From Candidatus Zixiibacteriota bacterium (lineage in GTDB: Bacteria; Zixibacteria; MSB-5A5; SM1-73), in contig JAOZNS010000134.1 in NCBI GenBank assembly GCA_029933635.1, positions 1-7,284 on the forward strand: DNA of 7,284 bases. Direction: 5' to 3'. A model generated the notes under the pieces. The model did no database searches. It had not been told where the DNA came from and saw only the letters and a program-made list of their open reading frames with translations. Shown here piece by piece: positions 1 to 6,728 of this stretch (its first letter is position 1; every line of letters begins with the position of its first letter). Both the position numbers and the translations under genes were made by a program.

Positions 1-2
1 TA

Positions 3-965
3 AGCCCATGCAGTATAATAATACGTCACCGAACTTATGAGATAAAGCACTTAGTAAAGGGAAAGGCATTACTTGATTCAGCCGATATTGTTATCTTCAG
101 TTCTATACTTTCTAAGGTCAAATCCCATTTTCTTCTCCATGGTGCTGTCTTATCCTCAAACGGTAAAGCTTTGGTGCTCTCCGGGCTCTCTGGGTCAGGG
201 AAAACAACCCTTGCCTTAGAATTAACTCGGAGAGGACTCCAATTCCTATCCGATGAAATAGCAGCCATCTCCCGCTCCACTCATCTCATCCACCCCTTCC
301 CCCGGGCAATCGGAACCAGGAAAGAGACTCTAAATTTCCTTAACTATATTGACATTCCCTGTGATAGACTCCACCACACCATAAGCGGAGAGAAAAAGTG
401 GATAGTTGACATCGAGGAACTCTTTGATTCCCCATTGGGAGGGATATGCAAAGGTAAATGCCTAATCCTCCTGGAAACTGTGCCGGAGAGAATGGAAAGT
501 AATTATCAAAACATCGATATTGCCCTGAAGAGAATTGACTATAACTTAATCAAACAGTTAAGGAAAATAAAGGGGGTAGAATATCAGACTCTAAATTCCG
601 ATGGCAACTATTGCTTTGCTCGCTTTAAGGTTGAGAAGAAAAAGGGGGTTCAAAAGGAGTTCTTAGAAATCTGCCAAGATTATAGGGAATCAATATTATA
701 CAGGGTCAAGGTGGTGGAGAAACCTCCTAACCCCCATAATAACCCCAAACTTTTCCCTATCCCTAAGATGGAAACTGCATTGGAGCTTTTCGGAAATTTG
801 CAAAATATAGTAATCAATGATGGCTTGATGTCTAGAAATTTTTGTGAAAGCCCTCTCCAAATCCTCTTTGAATTGATTGATGCTATCGATAATATGGAAT
901 GTTACCGGTTGTTGGTGGGAAATCTTAAGAAGACGGTTAATCTTATCTCTAACTTGGCAAAATGA
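3..965 (+). CDS. HprK-like serine kinase, 5' end outside the window
   Basis: The reading frame is open from the first complete codon, so the gene starts left of the window; 320 residues are visible. A TTG at 171 could be taken as a start, but it lies directly before the Walker A motif and would remove the conserved lead-in strand LLHGAVLSSNGKALVLSG. Visible motifs (numbered from the first complete codon) are Walker A GLSGSGKT at 61-68, the SDE acidic pair at 84-85, and PFPR at 98-101. This order (LLHGA, P-loop, SDD/SDE, PFPR) is typical of the HPr kinase C-terminal fold in HprK-related kinases that sit next to peptide-modification genes. Such proteins transfer phosphate from a nucleotide to a serine; in paeninodin-type lasso clusters the target is the precursor peptide. 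The C-terminal 120 residues show no motif I recognise. It is probably cytoplasmic. The fold is well supported, but the substrate is unknown. A canonical HPr kinase of sugar regulation is less likely given the neighbours. Confidence 0.85.
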   Translation, partial: SPCSIIIRHRTYEIKHLVKGKALLDSADIVIFSSILSKVKSHFLLHGAVLSSNGKALVLSGLSGSGKTTLALELTRRGLQFLSDEIAAISRSTHLIHPFPRAIGTRKETLNFLNYIDIPCDRLHHTISGEKKWIVDIEELFDSPLGGICKGKCLILLETVPERMESNYQNIDIALKRIDYNLIKQLRKIKGVEYQTLNSDGNYCFARFKVEKKKGVQKEFLEICQDYRESILYRVKVVEKPPNPHNNPKLFPIPKMETALELFGNLQNIVINDGLMSRNFCESPLQILFELIDAIDNMECYRLLVGNLKKTVNLISNLAK

Positions 966-974
966 ACTTTCACT

Positions 975-1055
975 ATGCATTTGAGCACCAAAATCATTGA
1001 AAAACAATCAGTAGAATCATTTGCCCAAGATCAGGGAAAAATCAATAACGACTGA
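975..1055 (+). other. Possible 26-residue small ORF in the kinase-radical SAM gap
   Basis: The 142-base gap 966-1107 holds one short ATG frame: 26 codons, beginning MHLSTKIIEKQ and ending GKINND before TGA. It lies in the same frame as the upstream kinase, beginning nine bases after its stop. No Shine-Dalgarno site precedes it. It has no cysteine, no glycine-rich core and no recognisable leader. Its position between a kinase and a radical SAM gene is where a peptide substrate could sit, which is the only reason to list it. It is most likely chance; the gap shows no convincing promoter or terminator either. Confidence 0.12.
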
Positions 1056-1107
1056 TCAATGCCTATCTCCTGATCTCTGACCGTGGTTAACTATTGCACT
1101 ATTTGAG

Positions 1108-2457
1108 ATGAAGATCCTGCTTATAAATCCCCCTCGGCACAAAGCTCACACTTTAAATTACGGCTATACCTTTTCTCCGGCACTAGCCTGCATTTCAGCC
1201 ATGCTAAGGAAGAACGGGTTTAGCCCCCAAATTCTGGATCTCTTTGACAACCATAATTGGAAAAATATAAAGGAGATCCTATCAAAAGAAGAGCCAGACC
1301 TAGTGGGAATAACCTGTCTGACTAATACCCGAATGAATAGTTACAGGCTAGCCTCTATTAGCAAGGGGATCAACCCTAATGTAAAGGTTGTTTTAGGTGG
1401 ACCTCATCCCACAGTTATGTACCAACAGGTGCTAGAGAACTATCCAGTAGATATTGTAATTATAGGAGAGGGAGACTTGACCTTTCTGGATGTAGTTAAA
1501 GCCTTAGAAGATGGAACTCCCTTAGAAAGAGTTAAAGGAATAGCCTTCAAAAGGGGAGCCAAAATTATTAAGACAGAACCTCGACCGTTGATTACAGACT
1601 TGGACTCCCTCCCAATGCCCAATTATTACCATTTAGAGAGCAGAGAAAATAGAGGACCTTTGAGGACTGGAGTATCTATCGGTCGAGGTTGCCCCTACAA
1701 TTGTCAATTCTGTGCCTCTTCGAGTGTCTGGGGAAACATCTATAGAGCTAAATCGGTAAAGAAGGTGGTGAATGAGATTGAGGATATCCTGGAGAGGTCT
1801 CGGGAGAAGATAATTTTTATTGGGGACGATATGATTACGGCAAGCGAACGAGAGACCATAGAGTTTTGTGAAGAAATTTTAAGGAGGAGACTGGACTTCC
1901 GCTGGTATGCTAATGCCCGGGTAGACTCTGTTTCCGAAACCACATTAACTATGATGAAAAAAGCGGGTTGTATAATGATCTGTTATGGTGTAGAATCTGG
2001 TTCGCCTAAGATATTGAAAAACATAAAAAAGAAAATCACTGTTGAACAGATTATAGATGCCTTCGAGCTAACCCATCGAGTTGGAATCACCTGCCAGGCC
2101 ACAGTTATGATTGGTAATCCAGGAGAGAACCCAAGTACAATAGCAGCGACCGAGAGGTTGCTGAATATAATAAAGCCTGATTATCTCTGGGTTTCCATGG
2201 CCACCCTCTATCCTGGAACTGGATTGTATATATTAGCTAAACACCAGGGACTGATTAACGACGAATACTGGCTTTCCAATAGAATAGCTCCCATATACAG
2301 GGGATCTATGGGATTCTGGAAGATGTTTTTTTATAAGTGGAAGATGAATTTCAATCAATTTAAACGACAAAAGGGAATTTCCAGATTTATAAGGTCCCTT
2401 CTCTCTGAAATTTCGCTCAGCAGGCTTAGAGAAGGTTTAGCTCAAGTTTTGCATTAA
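1108..2457 (+). CDS. B12-binding-type radical SAM enzyme
   Basis: The protein has 449 residues. The N-terminal part (about 1-145) is a Rossmann-like cobalamin-binding domain: MKILLINPPR at the start, DLVGITCLT at 64-72, VVLGGPHPT at 94-102 and DIVIIGEGD at 115-123. The radical SAM core follows, with the 4Fe-4S ligands C195, C199 and C202 in GRGCPYNCQFC, then FIGDDM at 237-242 and GVESGSP at 294-300. The C-terminal 80 residues are basic and have no motif I know. Proteins with this layout use SAM cleavage, often with cobalamin, to methylate or rearrange unreactive carbons in lipids, tetrapyrroles, antibiotics and peptides. The DxHxxG cobalamin motif is absent, as is usual for this class, so bound B12 is inferred from family. 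The ATG start fits the family N-terminus, and an in-frame TGA at 1078-1080 limits extension. No good Shine-Dalgarno site precedes it. The substrate cannot be read from the sequence. Confidence 0.93.
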   Translation: MKILLINPPRHKAHTLNYGYTFSPALACISAMLRKNGFSPQILDLFDNHNWKNIKEILSKEEPDLVGITCLTNTRMNSYRLASISKGINPNVKVVLGGPHPTVMYQQVLENYPVDIVIIGEGDLTFLDVVKALEDGTPLERVKGIAFKRGAKIIKTEPRPLITDLDSLPMPNYYHLESRENRGPLRTGVSIGRGCPYNCQFCASSSVWGNIYRAKSVKKVVNEIEDILERSREKIIFIGDDMITASERETIEFCEEILRRRLDFRWYANARVDSVSETTLTMMKKAGCIMICYGVESGSPKILKNIKKKITVEQIIDAFELTHRVGITCQATVMIGNPGENPSTIAATERLLNIIKPDYLWVSMATLYPGTGLYILAKHQGLINDEYWLSNRIAPIYRGSMGFWKMFFYKWKMNFNQFKRQKGISRFIRSLLSEISLSRLREGLAQVLH

Positions 2458-2505
2458 TCACCTCTAAAGGCGTGTTCTCCAGTAACCTATTCTTATCAAT
2501 CAAAA

Positions 2506-3150
2506 ATGGAATTAAAAGACCCGTTATTCAATCCTGTTGTCTCAATGACCCTGCGGTTAGGCCCTCCTCTTCGCAGTAAAACCAAACTCGTCCCAAGTGT
2601 AGCTCCTAAGAGAAGAGCTGAATCCGGTAAGCGAGGTATCATTAAGATTGCGGGAAACAGCATGAGCCCCTTATTGTGTAATGGTTCCAAGGTAATTATA
2701 GAACTCAGCACAGAGGGAATAAAATGGGGAGATACTGTGGTTTTTCATCAAGGCGATAATCTGATAACCCATAGGATTGTTAGAGTCAAAAAGAAAGGTA
2801 ATGTTCAACTCTTTCAGACGAAAGGAGATAATGCTCTCAATTTTGATCCTCATCTAATTGGCAAAGGTGAGTTGATGGGCAAAGTTATCGGTCTGGTAAG
2901 AGACGATGCCATCGTTGATTTGGCATCTGGTTGGTGGCAAATAGGGGGACAGTTTTTAGCACTCTATTCGTATTTTGTCGGGTTGGTAGTTAAAACAATT
3001 AAATTTTGCACTAACTTAATCTTTAAAGATAAAAAATTTAGTTCCTGCTCCCTCGGGGGACGTGTTCTCTTGTTCGCTTCATCTATTTTCCCCCGAGCAA
3101 TCTTTTGTTTGCTCCAATTTAAACTCAGAAAGATTGGGCTACGCGGATGA
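2506..3150 (+). CDS. S24/S26-family peptidase, SipW/ER-type signal peptidase-like
   Basis: The protein has 214 residues. The catalytic serine motif is GNSMSP at 50-55, with S52 as the expected nucleophile, followed by WGDTVVF at 74-80, ITHRIV at 87-92 and TKGDN at 105-109 with D114 nearby. Histidine (H89) stands where bacterial signal peptidase I has its general-base lysine, as in the Ser-His enzymes of the SipW/ER group. There is no membrane anchor before the serine motif; residues 1-45 are basic and polar. Hydrophobic stretches at about 145-165 and 186-204 could anchor the C-terminus. Small peptidases of this kind recur beside NTP_transf_5 and HprK-like genes, where they may trim a peptide or processed protein. 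The start is uncertain: no Shine-Dalgarno site precedes the ATG, and ATG at 2545 (residue 14) is an alternative. The stop overlaps the next start (ATGA), suggesting coupled translation. Confidence 0.82.
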   Translation: MELKDPLFNPVVSMTLRLGPPLRSKTKLVPSVAPKRRAESGKRGIIKIAGNSMSPLLCNGSKVIIELSTEGIKWGDTVVFHQGDNLITHRIVRVKKKGNVQLFQTKGDNALNFDPHLIGKGELMGKVIGLVRDDAIVDLASGWWQIGGQFLALYSYFVGLVVKTIKFCTNLIFKDKKFSSCSLGGRVLLFASSIFPRAIFCLLQFKLRKIGLRG

Positions 3151-4379
3151 ACCTATCAATCGAAGATAGATTGTTATTAAGTTGCGCCAGAACCCAGATG
3201 GACGAAAGGATAGTGGAAAAGGCCAGGGAACTCCTCTCCGGAGCTCTAAATTGGAATTATCTACTGAAAAACAGCTCAAATCATGGTATCACCCCGCTGG
3301 TTTTCTATAATCTAAGGATAATTGATAAGTTTGGTATCGTCCCTAAGGAGGTATATAGAAAATTTGAGAGAGCCTATTACGCCAATCTCCATCATAATAT
3401 GAAGATTTATGATGAACTCAGTAGAATCTTACGAGAATTACAGGATGCAAATATCAAAGTTATACTGCTTAAAGGGGCAGCGATAGCAGAGCTTGCTTAT
3501 AACGATTTGGCCTTAAGGCCGATAGGTGATATTGACCTTTTGGTGCAGGAACAAGATTTCCCGAAAATCAAGGAGTTGCTTGTCAACATTGGCTATGAGC
3601 CAACGGAGTCTTTGCCTATATTAGCCCCCGGTGAAGCTGTGGAATATGCCCACTACTTTGAACAGATAAGGTTCTTTAATGAAGGTCAGTTGCTCATAGA
3701 AATACATTTTAGATTGGTGAACATGGGTATACCAAAGGTTGAAGAAATGGTTTGGCAAAATGCTGTTCGGGTAAAGATATGCGGTGTTGATACCTTAACC
3801 CCTTCTGTGGAGGATTCCCTATTGCTCCTCTGCATCCACGCCAATCAACATAACTATTGTATGATAAGGCTATTCTGTGACATCGCTGAATTAATAAGAA
3901 ATTTCTCGGGAGAGATCAACTGGAGGAGCTTCTTGGATATTGTGAGAAAAAGGAGATTAAATAGCTCGATCTATTACACTTTATATTTCACCAGCAAATT
4001 ATTAGGTGTGAACATACCTCAATATGTCTTAGCTAAACTGAAGCCTGGTCACCTAAGAAGGATATTGTTTGAGATTGTTTGGGATAAAAAAAGGGTTTTA
4101 CAATTGAGGAGTCTTAAAAGACCTGATAGAACGGAAGGTCCCACTTATTACTTACTGGAGGTAGATGGGTTAAGAGATAAGCTAACTTATCTACGTAAAG
4201 TTATGTTTCCTCCCATGACGTGGTTATCCTCATATTTCCCCCTTGTTAAATCAAAGTGGTTGTATTTTAAGCATTTTACCAACTTGGCAGTAAAGGGTTT
4301 AGAAGCCTTTGCTAATACAAGACTGAAAGATAAAGAGGAACTATTAACAGTTGAAAAAGAGAGAAAGAAATCAGCATAA
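3147..4379 (+). CDS. NTP_transf_5-type nucleotidyltransferase-like protein
   Basis: The protein has 410 residues. The nucleotidyltransferase fold of the DNA polymerase beta superfamily shows at LLKGAAIAELAY (107-118, K109-G110) and RPIGDIDLLV (124-133), where D128 and D130 are the paired metal-binding carboxylates. IEIHFRL at 184-190 probably supplies a third carboxylate, E185. Further on, HANQHNY (231-237) and IRLFCDIAELI (240-250) match the conserved second half of this family. It would transfer a nucleotidyl group, but targets for the family are mostly unknown; members lie near HprK-like kinases and peptide-modification genes, including some lasso peptide clusters. A role on a sugar or small-molecule acceptor is possible. 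The start overlaps the previous stop by four bases (ATGA), so translation is probably coupled. The last 40 residues are highly charged. It is probably cytoplasmic; I see no membrane segment. The family call is firm, the function is not. Confidence 0.87.
   Translation: MNLSIEDRLLLSCARTQMDERIVEKARELLSGALNWNYLLKNSSNHGITPLVFYNLRIIDKFGIVPKEVYRKFERAYYANLHHNMKIYDELSRILRELQDANIKVILLKGAAIAELAYNDLALRPIGDIDLLVQEQDFPKIKELLVNIGYEPTESLPILAPGEAVEYAHYFEQIRFFNEGQLLIEIHFRLVNMGIPKVEEMVWQNAVRVKICGVDTLTPSVEDSLLLLCIHANQHNYCMIRLFCDIAELIRNFSGEINWRSFLDIVRKRRLNSSIYYTLYFTSKLLGVNIPQYVLAKLKPGHLRRILFEIVWDKKRVLQLRSLKRPDRTEGPTYYLLEVDGLRDKLTYLRKVMFPPMTWLSSYFPLVKSKWLYFKHFTNLAVKGLEAFANTRLKDKEELLTVEKERKKSA
4334..4340 (+). promoter_or_regulatory. 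Ribosome binding site supporting a TTG start at 4351
   Basis: AGAGGAA lies inside the end of the nucleotidyltransferase gene and ends ten bases before TTG 4351. A TAA in the membrane-protein frame at 4345-4347 makes this TTG the first possible start, and the next in-frame ATG (4561) lies well inside the second predicted membrane segment. The site therefore supports the 29-base gene overlap. Confidence 0.5.
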
Positions 4380-6408
4380 TTTTACTCCAATTGAAGAATC
4401 TATCAGTGGGAGGAAGCTAAAAGTATTGGAGTTGGTTATTGTCTGTGCCTGTCTATGCCTTCTCTTGAGCCACCTTTTTACCTCCTTCTCTTACAGCAAT
4501 TGGTTCTGGGGGGTTAACTATCTCTACTTTTTCCCTCCTTTCGTGCGCTGGTTAGTTACCATGATAGGAATCATAGCCTGTATCCCCTCAGTTGCCAGGA
4601 TTTTCTTCAAAACATTAAAGAAAATTCCTTCCTTAAACCCCTCTAAAGGGTTAAAAAGAATAGATAGAAGGATATGGTATGGCTTAATCAGTTTAACCTC
4701 TTTTGGACCCTTTTGGTTGCTTAGATCAAAAACCCATTTTTTAGGTGATGGATATTTATTAATTAGTTCACTCAATATAGGTTCACCTCTCTCCTCCCGA
4801 CGGCATCTATACTCATACATTAACAAATTTTTACACACAATTTCTGGATGGGATGCCGCTATCACCTGCGCTTTGATTAGTTGCTTCTGTGGAACCCTTT
4901 TCGTTTTTGGTGTCTTATTGCTTGGCGACTTTTTTACTAAGGATAATCTGAAAAGGATATTAGTCTGGGGTCTCTTGCTTTCTATGGGTGGGATGGAACT
5001 ATTCTTCGGTTATGTTGAAGTCTATTCCTTATTAGTAGTGGGTATCGTTTATTATCTCCTCTTTTCTTTATACTACCTCAACCGTAAGTGTTGTCTGGTT
5101 ATACCTGCTATGGCACTAACGGTTACCTTTTTCGCCCACGATTCGGCCATTTGTCTTTTCCCCTCCCTTCTTTATCTTTTCCTGCTTATGGGGAAGAACA
5201 CGTTTCGAAAAGACGATACTCAAGGGATTTCGAAAAGGGCTTTACTGATTACTTCTGTCTCGATCTCTATCTACGTTTTCTTCTATGGATTATTAACACT
5301 TCTTTACCGACATAGTCAGGCAACGCTTGCTGGGAAGATTTACAAAGGCTTAGGGCCAATGTCTTTACCTTGGAATAAGCTATGGCTTTTCTTTACTGGA
5401 TTGATGCCATTAAAGGGGAATCCTCTAACAGGAAATCACGGGATGTTCTCTTTTGTTCATTTGTCGAACATAATAAACGAACATATCCTCATAGCCCCTA
5501 TAGGACTTGCCCTTTGTGGGTTAATGCTTATGATTGTCGATTGGAGGAAAATTCTTCGCAACCAAGTAGCACTTTTTCTGGGAATTGCCTCAGTTCTCTA
5601 TTTTCTACTCAGTCTTACTTACAATCCACTTAATGGAGCCAGCAGAGATTGGGATGTTTTCACCCCCGCAGGTCTTCTCTATACTCTTTTAGCTATTTAT
5701 CTGTTAACAAAAAATTTGCACAATCGCAGAAGCCTAAGATATCTAACCGTAATTCTTGTGCTTACTTCCATTCTCCTCAGTATTCCATGGATCGTTGTTA
5801 ATGCTGACGAAATAAAAGGGTTAAACAGATTTCAGCTAATGATAAGCTCAAAACCTCATTGGTCGAAGCATGCTATCGGTTACGCCTATGACGGATTAGC
5901 TCACTATTTTTACGGTAAAGGACAGATTAACCAAGCTGCTAATAAATGGAAGAAGGCATTGGATTTTTCTTATAATCCTCGATATGCTCTATGTCTAAGT
6001 GGGGCATATTATAATCTTGGAACCTCATACCTAAAAAATGGTTCAATAGACCTGGCCATACAAGAAATAAAAAGAGCGATAGATATTAATCCTAACATAG
6101 CTGAAATGCATAATAATCTTGGGATTGCATATGAAGAGAAAGGACTATATGAAAAGGCAATAGGAGAGTATCAGGCGGCACTAAAAATTAACCCTATGTT
6201 TACTAATGCCCATCACAATTTAGGTGATCTTTTCTACCGGCTTTATAAAAAGGCCACAAATGGTACCCCTTCATACAACCTTACCAAAAATCAGCTTAGA
6301 GAAAAGGCAATCTATTCATATAAGCAATTCATCCGATATTGGACAGGCGATCCTAAATACACAAGAACGGCAGAGGAAAATATTAGGAAACTAAGAGCAA
6401 CAAAATAA
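4351..6408 (+). CDS. Polytopic membrane protein, GT-C-like, with C-terminal TPR repeats
   Basis: The protein has 685 residues in two parts. Residues 1 to about 484 hold roughly 12-13 hydrophobic segments (for example 24-46, 62-86, 168-191, 202-243, 297-319, 404-424, 463-483). FLGDG at 130-134 follows a membrane segment, where GT-C glycosyltransferases carry the catalytic acid of the first outer loop, so D133 is a candidate. FFGYVEVYS (218-226) and SRDWDVF (431-437) are strongly patterned and look family-conserved. Residues about 508-625 form three or four TPR units (YNLGTSYLKNG at 554-564, NNLGIAYEEKG at 588-598, HNLGDLFYR at 622-630), probably a protein-docking scaffold. GT-C enzymes move sugars from lipid carriers to proteins or glycans; this function is inferred from layout only. 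The start is TTG, overlapping the previous gene by 29 bases. It is the last gene of the run. A non-enzymatic membrane TPR protein remains possible. Confidence 0.8.
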   Translation: MKKRERNQHNFTPIEESISGRKLKVLELVIVCACLCLLLSHLFTSFSYSNWFWGVNYLYFFPPFVRWLVTMIGIIACIPSVARIFFKTLKKIPSLNPSKGLKRIDRRIWYGLISLTSFGPFWLLRSKTHFLGDGYLLISSLNIGSPLSSRRHLYSYINKFLHTISGWDAAITCALISCFCGTLFVFGVLLLGDFFTKDNLKRILVWGLLLSMGGMELFFGYVEVYSLLVVGIVYYLLFSLYYLNRKCCLVIPAMALTVTFFAHDSAICLFPSLLYLFLLMGKNTFRKDDTQGISKRALLITSVSISIYVFFYGLLTLLYRHSQATLAGKIYKGLGPMSLPWNKLWLFFTGLMPLKGNPLTGNHGMFSFVHLSNIINEHILIAPIGLALCGLMLMIVDWRKILRNQVALFLGIASVLYFLLSLTYNPLNGASRDWDVFTPAGLLYTLLAIYLLTKNLHNRRSLRYLTVILVLTSILLSIPWIVVNADEIKGLNRFQLMISSKPHWSKHAIGYAYDGLAHYFYGKGQINQAANKWKKALDFSYNPRYALCLSGAYYNLGTSYLKNGSIDLAIQEIKRAIDINPNIAEMHNNLGIAYEEKGLYEKAIGEYQAALKINPMFTNAHHNLGDLFYRLYKKATNGTPSYNLTKNQLREKAIYSYKQFIRYWTGDPKYTRTAEENIRKLRATK

Positions 6409-6575
6409 CCGACAAAACATTTTAGGAGATAAATCCAGAGTATTACTTTTTTTTCAATAACTTAAGCGGGGTTAGGTGGAGAAAGGCCACATAAGTACTG
6501 ACTTTTAGTTTATGAACTTCCCAAGTGCGGCGCCAATAAACCTGTAGCTAATGATACTGAAGATAGATGGTAACC

Positions 6576-6664
6576 AGGGTGGAGAGGAGGAGCCAAGGGA
6601 AGGGGAAAAGATAGGGGTAGGAAAAGAGGTGATGGGGGAAAGAGGGAAAGGGTAGGAAGTGGGG
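6576..6664 (+). repeat. Purine-rich, G-run tract with a repeated 9-mer
   Basis: By hand count, 80 of 89 bases are purines, with uninterrupted purine runs at 6595-6611 and 6634-6652. GGGTAGGAA occurs twice, at 6615-6623 and 6650-6658, 35 bases apart. Runs of G at 6634-6638, 6644-6646, 6650-6652 and 6661-6664 have gaps of 5, 3 and 8 bases, a relaxed quadruplex pattern on the + strand. No coding frame explains the bias. Its role is unknown. Confidence 0.6.
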
Positions 6665-6678
6665 AAGTCCTCCTACCC
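6650..6678. repeat. Perfect 8-bp inverted repeat, 13-base loop
   Basis: GGGTAGGA (6650-6657) is complementary to TCCTACCC (6671-6678). The same right arm could also pair with GGGTAGGA at 6615-6622, so two exclusive folds are possible. No T run follows, so a classical terminator is not supported. It lies upstream of the transposase promoter and may shield the element from outside transcription, or be part of an element end. Confidence 0.55.
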
Positions 6679-6691
6679 CATCCATCCGCTC

Positions 6692-6712
6692 TTACCGGTC
6701 GAGAACCGGTAA
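6692..6712. repeat. Perfect 8-bp hairpin with ACCGGT arms
   Basis: TTACCGGT (6692-6699) and ACCGGTAA (6705-6712) form a perfect stem around the five-base loop CGAGA. Each arm contains the palindrome ACCGGT, so the pair also reads as a direct repeat at 11-base spacing, about one helical turn. It sits 16 bases before the -35 box of the transposase promoter. It could be a binding site for a dimeric protein, a transcription barrier or an element-end structure; the sequence alone does not decide. Confidence 0.65.
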
Positions 6713-6728
6713 TTGGTCTGAAAAAGGG

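Larger units (their letters stand above)
6409..6728 (+). other. Non-coding stretch between the operon and the insertion sequence
   Basis: I see no gene in these 320 bases. The left part (6409-6575) is AT-rich like the operon and contains a run of eight T at 6447-6454, but no stem precedes it, so I do not call a terminator. The right part holds a purine-rich tract (6576-6664) and two inverted repeats (6650-6678 and 6692-6712). The change in composition near 6576 may mark, or lie close to, the left edge of the mobile element. No terminal repeat can be confirmed because the right end is outside the window. Confidence 0.6.

Noticed and set aside
696..1007. A 103-codon open frame on the - strand
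   Set aside because: It lies antisense to the end of the kinase gene, has no recognisable motif, and the + strand frame is clearly coding.
963..1055. Read-through of the kinase TGA into the following open frame
   Set aside because: The open stretch is only 29 codons, no recoding signal is visible, and TGA acts as a normal stop at 3148-3150.
3344..3352. TAAGGAGGT, a perfect Shine-Dalgarno match inside the nucleotidyltransferase gene
   Set aside because: It encodes in-frame residues, and no ATG or other supported start with a sensible reading frame follows at the right distance.
4524..4865. A 113-codon open frame on the - strand
   Set aside because: It is antisense to membrane segments of the GT-C-like gene, where hydrophobic codons often leave the other strand open; no motif was seen.
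5088..5633. Two short + strand frames (5088-5315 and 5382-5633)
   Set aside because: They are out of frame inside the membrane-protein gene, have no ribosome site or motif, and the main frame continues through.
6447..6454. Run of eight T as a possible terminator of the operon
   Set aside because: No inverted repeat of useful length precedes it in 6409-6446; a run of T alone is not enough.
6476..6490. GTGG/CCAC hairpin
   Set aside because: Only four base pairs with a seven-base loop, too weak to report as a feature.
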